NCBI GenBank assembly: GCA_964538675.1
Contig: CAZIGM010000042.1
Span: 1-14,424, forward strand
From: CAZIGM01 sp964538675
GTDB taxonomy: Bacteria > Bacillota > Bacilli > Tepidibacillales > Tepidibacillaceae
Reading direction: 5' to 3'
DNA: 14,424 nucleotides
In this document: positions 7,699 through 13,065 of the stretch, one piece after another
Layout of the letters: every line of letters begins with the position of its first letter
Position numbering within the stretch: position 1 is the stretch's first letter
Notes under the pieces: model-generated
Database searches by the model: none
What the model was told of the DNA's origin: nothing
Seen by the model: only the letters and a program-made list of their open reading frames with translations
Program-made: the position numbers and the translations under genes

Positions 7699-7724
7699 AC
7701 ATCCATTTCTTGTGGATGTTTTTT
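7699..7724 (+). terminator. Intrinsic terminator of rnpB
   Basis: Stem ACATCCA / TGGATGT with a 7-nt loop, followed by a T-tract (six T from the stem end). Confidence 0.85.
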
Positions 7725-7840
7725 CATATATACATATTCACATGAAATATTCTCTTTTTTGACACAAAAATAACACAAAATTAAGTGAATTATATTGTAT
7801 AATACCAACTGCTAGTAAAAATTTTAACCTAGGTGATAAC

Positions 7841-9370
7841 ATGAAGAGAAAAAAAGTATTAATTATACTTGTACTGATTATTTCAATTACTTTATCACTA
7901 TCAGAATATGTACATGTGAAAAATTATTATAATAGTATTGAAAATAACAAAAATGAGATTATACAGAAAAACATCAATTATTATAATACGATAATTTATA
8001 TGTATAGAACTCTAGCAAGAATATGTTTTGAAGAGGCTATTAATAACAATCAAGAAGTATTAGATATTATAGATAAGGCAAATAATGTTGATGAAGAAGA
8101 AAGAGCGGTTTTAAGGGAAAGATTGATATATATATTAAATCCTACTTATAATAATGCAGTCGAAACTGATTTCAGACAATTTCAGTTTCTTTTAGTAGAT
8201 TGCACAAGTTTTCTGAGGATGCATGCACAGAACATATATGGGGAAAATTTAAAGGAAGTTAGAGACACTTTTCGTATTGCGATTGAAGAACAGAAGTATG
8301 TTGAAGGATTTGAGGAAGATATAATTTATAATGGATATAGATTTGTATTTCCATTATTTAATGAAAATAGATTAATTGGAGCTGCGGAAACAAGTATTTC
8401 TTACGGGGGAGTTATAAAATCTTTAGATAATTTATTCGGAACAAAAGGTCTATTTATTATAAAGAAAGAAACAATTTATGAAAAGGTGCTTGATGAGAAT
8501 TTAGATAATTACGTTCAATGTAAAGTATTAGAAGATTATTACTGTGATCGTGAAATTTATGAATATTTATATTATGATGGTGATAATATTGATTTATTAG
8601 ATGAAATAAATGAGACAGTAAAAGAAGACGTAGCTATATTAGAAAAGACAAGTAATAATTTTGTTGTTAACACAAAAATAGATGGCGATTACTATTCTGT
8701 TGTTTATTTAGCAATAGAGAATATAAATGAAGAAAAAAATGCATATCTTGTTTTTTATGAAAAAAATCCTGCTTTAATTAATTATGAAAATAAATTACTT
8801 ACAAACAGTCTCATTATAATTTTCTTATGGATAGTTGTTTTAGCTGTATATTTTCTGTTAAGCTGGACTAATAAAAAAGTTGAAATTCTTATTGGTACTG
8901 ATAACCTGACTAAAACTTATAATCGAACTAAGTTTTATGAAATAATCGGTATGGAATTGAAAAGAAAAGAGAGATTTGATAATAATATTTCGCTAATCAT
9001 GTATGATATTGATTACTTTAAAAGAATTAATGATAAATATGGTCACAATAAAGGTGATTCTGTTTTAAAAGAGATAACACAATTAATTAAGGTTAATATT
9101 AGACAAATAGATTATCTGTTTAGATGGGGTGGAGAAGAATTTATAATCGTTTTACCACATACTAAATTATTAGATGCTGTTGAAGCTGCAGAAAAACTAA
9201 GGAAAAAAATTGAAAAATTTAACTTTCAGCTAGATGGCTTGGAGAAAGTAACCGTAAGCTTTGGTGTTGTTGAATTTAACACAAATGAATCTATTGATGA
9301 TTTAATTAATAGAGTAGATGAACTATTATATGAAGCAAAAAGATCTGGAAGAAATCAAGTTAAGTACTAG
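7841..9370 (+). CDS. Membrane diguanylate cyclase with Cache-type sensor and GGDEF domain
   Basis: Predicted to make the second messenger c-di-GMP from two GTP. Residues 6-21 form an N-terminal membrane segment. Residues ~25-320 are an extracytoplasmic sensor whose part with FLRMHAQNIYG and RFVFPLFNENRLIGAAE resembles double-Cache (dCache_3-type) domains. A second membrane segment lies at ~322-342, and the GGDEF domain at ~350-509. The catalytic site is intact: metal-binding MYDIDYFKRIND (D389), GHNKGD, and GGEEF at 430-434. The inhibitory I-site RxxD is present as RQID (421-424), five residues before GGEEF, so product inhibition is expected. There is no EAL or HD-GYP domain. The start is ATG 7841 with AGGTGA at 7831-7836. 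It is monocistronic, closed by its own terminator. The ligand is unknown. Confidence 0.93.
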   Translation: MKRKKVLIILVLIISITLSLSEYVHVKNYYNSIENNKNEIIQKNINYYNTIIYMYRTLARICFEEAINNNQEVLDIIDKANNVDEEERAVLRERLIYILNPTYNNAVETDFRQFQFLLVDCTSFLRMHAQNIYGENLKEVRDTFRIAIEEQKYVEGFEEDIIYNGYRFVFPLFNENRLIGAAETSISYGGVIKSLDNLFGTKGLFIIKKETIYEKVLDENLDNYVQCKVLEDYYCDREIYEYLYYDGDNIDLLDEINETVKEDVAILEKTSNNFVVNTKIDGDYYSVVYLAIENINEEKNAYLVFYEKNPALINYENKLLTNSLIIIFLWIVVLAVYFLLSWTNKKVEILIGTDNLTKTYNRTKFYEIIGMELKRKERFDNNISLIMYDIDYFKRINDKYGHNKGDSVLKEITQLIKVNIRQIDYLFRWGGEEFIIVLPHTKLLDAVEAAEKLRKKIEKFNFQLDGLEKVTVSFGVVEFNTNESIDDLINRVDELLYEAKRSGRNQVKY

Positions 9371-9400
9371 AGGTTATGTAAGAGTATTAATAAAGAATAG

Positions 9401-9428
9401 AAACCCCGTGTTAAAAAATACGGGGTTT
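9401..9428 (+). terminator. Hairpin terminator after the diguanylate cyclase gene
   Basis: Perfect 9-bp stem AAACCCCGT / ACGGGGTTT with a 10-nt A-rich loop. The stem itself ends in TTT, followed by GTTATATATTT. The mirrored A-run and T-run suggest it could work in both directions. Confidence 0.75.
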
Positions 9429-9497
9429 GTTATATATTTATATGTAATATTTTTTTATTAGTGATACAATAATATATAAAATATTTTATTTAAACAA

Positions 9498-9550
9498 AGC
9501 AAGAAAACTCCATCTAAAACTATTTTAGGTGGTGATGAATTGATCTTGCT
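9498..9550 (+). other. Two-tier inverted repeat (structured RNA or DNA element)
   Basis: The outer arms AGCAAGA (9498-9504) and TCTTGCT (9544-9550) are exact complements. Nested inside, CCATCTAAAA (9510-9519) pairs with TTTTAGGTGG (9523-9532) through 9 Watson-Crick pairs and one G·U, with a 3-nt loop. The G·U pair forms only if the plus strand is transcribed. There is no T-run after it, so it is not a standard terminator. It directly precedes the pncB relic and may be a leftover leader element; I do not recognise a known riboswitch. Confidence 0.45.
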
Positions 9551-9552
9551 AA

Positions 9553-9759
9553 TTAGTTGAATTGATATTTAAAGATGGTGAGCTAGTTTACACGTTACCA
9601 ACTTTAGATAGAATAAGAAATAGAGTAAAAGAAGAGCTCAACACATTATCTAAAGAGAATAAGAGATTAAATAATCCTCATATATATAATGTGGATTTAT
9701 AAAAAGAATTATGGAATTTAAAAAATAGTTTGATTATAGAACAAAAAACAGATGTTTGA
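9553..9759 (+). pseudogene. pncB: Relic of nicotinate phosphoribosyltransferase C-terminus
   Basis: Read from 9553, the frame gives LVELIFKDGELVYTLPTLD, then an Arg/Lys-rich helix, then ELNTLSKENKRLNNPHIYNV DL, an in-frame TAA (9700-9702), then KELWNLKNSLIIEQKTDV and TGA (9757-9759). This is the typical end of PncB, which in homologues carries an IFKDGKLVY-like strand, a LPS/T-x-x-x-I-R helix, KRL-x-NPH-x-YKVDLS and a closing LW-x-LK-x-xLI. Only about the last 65 residues remain; the catalytic domain is absent, a stop lies immediately upstream (9550-9552) and one lies inside. A functional pncB, if present, must be elsewhere. Identification is by motif recall, not by alignment. Confidence 0.75.
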
Positions 9760-9785
9760 TTGTATTTAGGGGGAGATTAAACTAG

Positions 9786-10586
9786 ATGGAATGGATAACA
9801 TATATAATTTTAGGATTAATTCAGGGGATTACTGAATGGTTGCCAATTAGTAGCAGTGGACACTTAGTGATTTTTGAAGAATTATTTGGTGTTGAAATTC
9901 CTGGATTATCCTTTGAGGTTTTATTAAATTTTGCAACATTTTTAGCTTTAATTTTTGTTTTTAGAAATGAGTTAATCAATTTAATTATTGGTTTTTTCCG
10001 CTATATTATTAATAAAACAGAAAGTAATCGAAACGATTTTCTTTTTGGAATATATCTTATTATAGGTATTTTACCAGTTACAATATTGGGACTTTTATTT
10101 GAAGATTATATTGAAAATAGTTTAAAGTCATTAACTACTGTAGCTGTAGCATTAATTATTACTGGTTTAGGACTTTATTATATTTCTAAAATAGAAGGGG
10201 TTAGAAAAAAGCTTAATTTAAGCGATGCGTTATGGGTAGGCCTTTTTCAAGCTATTGCCTTAATCCCTGGTATAAGCAGATCTGGAGCTACAATATTTGC
10301 ATCATTATATAGAAAATTAGATAAAGAACTCGCAATAAAATACTCGTTTTTTTTAGCAATTCCAGTAAGTATAGGAACTATGTTACTTAAAATTGATGAT
10401 TTGGTTCAACAATTAACAGTTACCAATCTATTTAACTATTCTTTAGCTTTTATTGTTTCGTTAATTTCAGCAATATTTGCAATAAAGTGGTTTATAGGCA
10501 TTATAAACAGAGGCAAATTAATATATTTTACATATTACTGTGTGATGGTTGGAGGTTTAGTTCTTCTATATCAAATCATAGTATAA
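9786..10586 (+). CDS. uppP: Undecaprenyl-diphosphatase UppP (BacA family)
   Basis: Integral membrane phosphatase that converts undecaprenyl diphosphate to the monophosphate, recycling the lipid carrier for peptidoglycan. Overproduction is known to give bacitracin resistance. The N-terminal signature GLIQGITEWLPISSSGHLV carries the (E/Q)xxxE motif (Q13, E17) and catalytic H26. The second conserved loop PGISRSGAT has R165. At 266 residues with about eight hydrophobic segments it has normal size. AGGGGGAG at 9768-9775 precedes the ATG. It is followed 21 nt later by a DUF212 gene, likely in one transcript. I see no clear sigma-A promoter in the short stretch between the pncB relic and the start. 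Confidence 0.96.
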   Translation: MEWITYIILGLIQGITEWLPISSSGHLVIFEELFGVEIPGLSFEVLLNFATFLALIFVFRNELINLIIGFFRYIINKTESNRNDFLFGIYLIIGILPVTILGLLFEDYIENSLKSLTTVAVALIITGLGLYYISKIEGVRKKLNLSDALWVGLFQAIALIPGISRSGATIFASLYRKLDKELAIKYSFFLAIPVSIGTMLLKIDDLVQQLTVTNLFNYSLAFIVSLISAIFAIKWFIGIINRGKLIYFTYYCVMVGGLVLLYQIIV

Positions 10587-10607
10587 TAACATTAAGGAGT
10601 TAACACA

Positions 10608-11081
10608 ATGATATTATTTAATAATTATCCATTAATTTCGGCTTTAGTTGCAATTAACTTTGCACAATTATTAAAATTTCCCTTGAATATTTTAATAAAT
10701 CATAAGATTGAACCAATGATAATCTTTAGCAATGGTGGGATGCCTAGCTCTCATTCAGCATTTGTCACAGCACTAACTGTTGCTTTGGGAATTGAATATG
10801 GAGTTGATTCACCGTATTTTGCAATATCGTTTGTATTTGCTGTAATAACAATGTGGGATGCGGCTGGTATACGCTATCAAGCTTCAAAACATGCTCAAAT
10901 TCTTAACATATTAATAAAGGATTTTCAACTATTAGTAGAGCAAGTAAAATATAAGACGAGTGGTTCAAATGAAATTACTGAATCTCCATTGAAAGAACTT
11001 CTAGGACATAAACCTACAGAAGTTATGTTTGGTTCTCTATTAGGTGTAGTTATAGCTTTTATTGTTCAGATATGGTATTGA
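10608..11081 (+). CDS. Divergent PAP2 family membrane protein (DUF212 / YuiD-like)
   Basis: Belongs to the acid phosphatase/vanadium-haloperoxidase-related DUF212 family. The visible signature is SNGGMPSSHSAFVTAL (H49) followed by MWDAAGIRYQASKHA (D84, R89), which resembles the phosphate-binding and catalytic segments of PAP2 lipid phosphatases. The length (157) is normal, with hydrophobic segments at about 8-30, 50-62, 68-86 and 138-156. AAGGAG at 10594-10599 sets the start. It lies 21 nt after uppP, which suggests, by context only, a role with isoprenoid lipid phosphates. No substrate has been shown for the family as far as I know. Confidence 0.9.
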   Translation: MILFNNYPLISALVAINFAQLLKFPLNILINHKIEPMIIFSNGGMPSSHSAFVTALTVALGIEYGVDSPYFAISFVFAVITMWDAAGIRYQASKHAQILNILIKDFQLLVEQVKYKTSGSNEITESPLKELLGHKPTEVMFGSLLGVVIAFIVQIWY

Positions 11082-11143
11082 GTATTATTTTTCCTTCTTA
11101 TGCAAATAATAAATAATATTATTTGTTATGGAGGAGAATACTT

Positions 11144-11611
11144 GTGTTTGATGGTTTACATATTTTGAAAATGTCTGCCATTGGTTTATCAATAATGGCT
11201 TTTGGGGTAGTTTGTGGACAAAAGATTGCACCTGCACAAGCAACTGAGCAAGTAACCAAGGAAAACATAATTACTCAAGCTTCTATTGATTATTTTACCT
11301 ATATTAATGGTTTAAATATGTTGTCAGTTGAGGAGATAAAAGATGATATAGATGATTATTATATAATTGATATTCGTAGAGCTATAGATTATGAAAAAGA
11401 ACATATTATAGGTGCAGTAAATATTATAATGCCAGAAATAGGTAAAGCTATTCCGAAACTGCCTAAAGATAAAGCACTATTAATAGTATGTTATACAGGG
11501 GAATGGGCATCACAAGTTGTAGGTGTTTTAAGATTGGTTGGGTTTGATGCAAGAGTTTTACAAGGTGGTTATGCCGAGTGGCAAAATCACAAACAATTAT
11601 TAATTGAATAA
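11144..11611 (+). CDS. Exported or membrane-anchored single-domain rhodanese
   Basis: Rhodanese-fold protein, a persulfide carrier or sulfurtransferase. I choose GTG 11144 as the start because GGAGGAG (11130-11136) lies 7 nt before it. The longer frame from TTG 11123 would place that site inside the gene. This gives 155 residues. Residues 8-25 are hydrophobic, followed by APAQA-T, a plausible signal-peptidase site after residue 33; the alternative is a membrane anchor. The rhodanese domain spans about 50-150, with DIRRAIDYEKEHIIGAVNI and the active loop CYTGEWA with C116, in the CxxGxxA pattern of catalytically competent rhodaneses. It lies 62 nt after the DUF212 gene and is closed by a strong terminator. 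The sulfur acceptor is unknown. Confidence 0.85.
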   Translation: MFDGLHILKMSAIGLSIMAFGVVCGQKIAPAQATEQVTKENIITQASIDYFTYINGLNMLSVEEIKDDIDDYYIIDIRRAIDYEKEHIIGAVNIIMPEIGKAIPKLPKDKALLIVCYTGEWASQVVGVLRLVGFDARVLQGGYAEWQNHKQLLIE

Positions 11612-11629
11612 TTTAATATAATTAGATAA

Positions 11630-11659
11630 AATGAGCTATATTAATAGTTCATTTTTTTT
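11630..11659 (+). terminator. Intrinsic terminator after the rhodanese gene
   Basis: Stem AATGAGCTAT / ATAGTTCATT (10 pairs, one G·U), loop ATTA, then a run of eight T overlapping the stem end. It closes the uppP–DUF212–rhodanese unit. Confidence 0.88.
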
Positions 11660-11681
11660 ATATAGATAGGAGAATACAGAT

Positions 11682-12404
11682 ATGGAAATTAATTATATCA
11701 ATGAAAGAAATATTATAATAAGTTTTCCTGAGTTTGAAACAAATATTTTTATTATTTATGGCGAAAAGTATACGTATATTTGTGACACTTTTTTAGGCCC
11801 AGAATCAATGAATAAAGTAAAAGATATGATAATAAAAGATAAGAGGGAACAACCTATTATCGTGTTTAATTCTCATCGTGATTGGGATCATGTGTGGGGA
11901 AACTGTGCTTTTGAGAATTCCACTATTATTGCCCATTATAAGTGTAGAGAATACTTAGAAAAACATTTTCTTGAAGATTTAGAGAAGAAAAGTCATTTTG
12001 CTAAAGGAAAGGTGTTACCTTGTTATCCAAACTTATTATTTACTGATAGAATACTTTTTCCTGATGACGATATAGAATTCTTTTATACTCCAGGACATAC
12101 AGAAGATTCATCTTCTTGTTATGATAGAAAGACAAAGACCTTATTTGTAGGAGATAATGTCGAGCCTCTAATACCTATTATTCAAAACAAAGATTTAAAA
12201 AGCTATATTAATACATTAAAAAAATATATAGATATACAACCAGAAGTGATTATAACCGGTCATGGTAAAGATGGTACAATGAATTTGTTAAATTCAAATC
12301 TAAATTATTTAGAAAAATTAGATAGTGGCGAGGACATAGGTAATCTTGTTACTGATGAAAAGATTATAAAAATACATAAAACGAATATTAGTAGACTACT
12401 GTAA
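11682..12404 (+). CDS. Metallo-beta-lactamase fold hydrolase with variant HxDxDH metal motif
   Basis: A 240-residue MBL-fold protein with the expected metal-site order: NSHRDWDHVWGN (H65, D67, D69, H70), TPGHTEDS (H139), FVGDN (D158) and ITGHGKDG (H194). The common first motif is HxHxDH; here the second His is Asp (D67), as in a subset of MBL proteins with S/T-D-W-D-H. There is no signal peptide, so it is cytoplasmic. AGGAG (11668-11672) precedes the ATG. It stands alone between two terminators. The fold includes thiolesterases, lactonases and phosphodiesterases, and I cannot assign a substrate. Confidence 0.88.
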   Translation: MEINYINERNIIISFPEFETNIFIIYGEKYTYICDTFLGPESMNKVKDMIIKDKREQPIIVFNSHRDWDHVWGNCAFENSTIIAHYKCREYLEKHFLEDLEKKSHFAKGKVLPCYPNLLFTDRILFPDDDIEFFYTPGHTEDSSSCYDRKTKTLFVGDNVEPLIPIIQNKDLKSYINTLKKYIDIQPEVIITGHGKDGTMNLLNSNLNYLEKLDSGEDIGNLVTDEKIIKIHKTNISRLL

Positions 12405-12453
12405 TCTACACGTGTCAATATATATTAATATTTAAATAAAGATTATTTAAATA

Positions 12454-12480
12454 GAGTGTGCCAATAGGTACATTCTTTTT
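12454..12480 (+). terminator. Terminator after the MBL-fold gene
   Basis: Stem GAGTGTGCC / GGTACATTC (9 pairs, two of them G·U), loop AATA, then CTTTTT-type tail. The G·U pairs favour function on the plus-strand RNA. Confidence 0.75.
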
Positions 12481-12486
12481 GTTATA

Positions 12487-12503
12487 TGTAAGGAAACCTA
12501 ACA
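12487..12503 (+). promoter_or_regulatory. TnrA/GlnR-type operator, distal copy
   Basis: TGTAAGGAAACCTAACA matches TGTNAN7TNACA at all eight fixed positions and is nearly a perfect dyad (8-3-8 with flanking A and T). It lies just after the preceding gene's terminator and 145 nt upstream of the glnB -35. Confidence 0.6.
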
Positions 12504-12626
12504 TGATTAAACAATTGTTATTTAGAATTATAAAATAAAATTAATCTATTTAGTAAAATTAATTTGAAATGTTTAAAATAGTTAGTGAAAACGGTTTAAT
12601 TATGAGAAAACGCGAGAAAATGTGCA

Positions 12627-12643
12627 TGTAATATAAACTAACA
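12627..12643 (+). promoter_or_regulatory. TnrA/GlnR-type operator, promoter-proximal copy
   Basis: TGTAATATAAACTAACA matches TGTNAN7TNACA at all eight fixed positions. Its centre (12635) is about 48 nt upstream of the start inferred from the adjacent promoter. B. subtilis promoters activated by TnrA, such as nrgAB, have their site at about -49 to -51. Confidence 0.65.
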
Positions 12644-12647
12644 TCAC

Positions 12648-12676
12648 TTGATAAAATATATAACATAAATTAATAT
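12648..12676 (+). promoter_or_regulatory. Sigma-A-type promoter of glnB–amt
   Basis: TTGATA (12648-12653), a 17-nt spacer and TAATAT (12671-12676). The inferred start is near 12683, giving a 25-nt leader with the ribosome binding site. Confidence 0.6.
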
Positions 12677-12707
12677 TATTTTAAATTAAATTTTGAAGGA
12701 GGTAAAT

Positions 12708-13046
12708 ATGTTAAAAATTGAATCGATTATAAGAATAGAAAAATTAGAAGATATAAAAAAAGTATTAAGTAAACTAGGTGTAAAAGGTATGACCGTTACA
12801 GAAGTTGAGGGAGTGGGTAAACAGCGTGCTGAAGCAATGTATTATAGAGGGCAGCAATTTACCATCGAGCTATTACCTAAAATTAAAATTGAAGTTGTTA
12901 TCGCTGATTCTATGAAAGAAGTAGTCGTTGAAGAAATTATTAATATCTCAAAAACAGGTCATGTAGGAGATGGTAAGATATTTATTTCGCCAGTAAGTGA
13001 AGTTTATAGGATAAGAACAGGTGAAACAGGAGAAAATGCACTATAA
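12708..13046 (+). CDS. glnB: PII nitrogen regulatory protein
   Basis: Trimeric sensor of ATP/ADP and 2-oxoglutarate. PII proteins encoded next to amt usually bind and block the ammonium channel. ATG 12708 is chosen because AAGGAGG (12696-12702) lies just before it; an in-frame TTG at 12693 overlaps that site. The product has 112 residues, the standard length. Visible binding residues are Q39 and K58, TGHVGDGKIF (G87, K90), and R101/R103 in VYRIRTGE. R47, which enters the channel pore in the E. coli complex, is kept. The uridylylated Tyr51 of proteobacterial PII is Phe (YYRGQQF), so control by uridylylation is not possible at that residue. glnB and glnK types cannot be separated here. The gap to amt is 19 nt. 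Confidence 0.95.
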   Translation: MLKIESIIRIEKLEDIKKVLSKLGVKGMTVTEVEGVGKQRAEAMYYRGQQFTIELLPKIKIEVVIADSMKEVVVEEIINISKTGHVGDGKIFISPVSEVYRIRTGETGENAL

Positions 13047-13065
13047 AAATAAGGGAGGTTTTAAT

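Larger units (their letters stand above)
9371..9785. other. Intergenic region between the cyclase gene and uppP
   Basis: This 415-nt gap contains no intact gene. It holds the cyclase terminator (9401-9428), an AT-rich stretch with a possible -10 element (TACAAT, near 9465), a two-tier hairpin (9498-9550), a relic of a nicotinate phosphoribosyltransferase C-terminus (9553-9759) and the uppP ribosome binding site (AGGGGGAG, 9768-9775). Confidence 0.75.
12405..12707. promoter_or_regulatory. Intergenic control region upstream of glnB–amt
   Basis: About 300 nt without a gene. It holds an AT-only inverted repeat ATTTAAATAA/TTATTTAAAT (12430-12439 and 12443-12452), the terminator of the MBL gene (12454-12480), a first TnrA/GlnR-type site (12487-12503), a plain AT-rich stretch, a second site (12627-12643), a sigma-A-type promoter (12648-12676) and the glnB ribosome binding site AAGGAGG (12696-12702). 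Confidence 0.75.

Noticed and set aside
7725..7840. Riboswitch (e.g. c-di-GMP type) ahead of the cyclase gene
   Set aside because: No conserved riboswitch core or stable stem set is visible between the rnpB terminator and the start codon.
11123..11143. TTG 11123 as the rhodanese start
   Set aside because: It would place the GGAGGAG ribosome binding site inside the gene; GTG 11144 has correct spacing to that site.
12429..12453. AT-only inverted repeat before the MBL-gene terminator
   Set aside because: An 11-bp stem made only of A and T in an AT-rich spacer; no T-run or context to give it a role beyond aiding termination.
12693..12707. TTG 12693 as the glnB start
   Set aside because: It overlaps AAGGAGG; ATG 12708 gives the standard PII N-terminus MLKIESIIR.
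13021..13065. GTG 13021 as the amt start
   Set aside because: It would overlap the glnB end and contain the AGGGAGG site of ATG 13066; the extra residues are not Amt-like.
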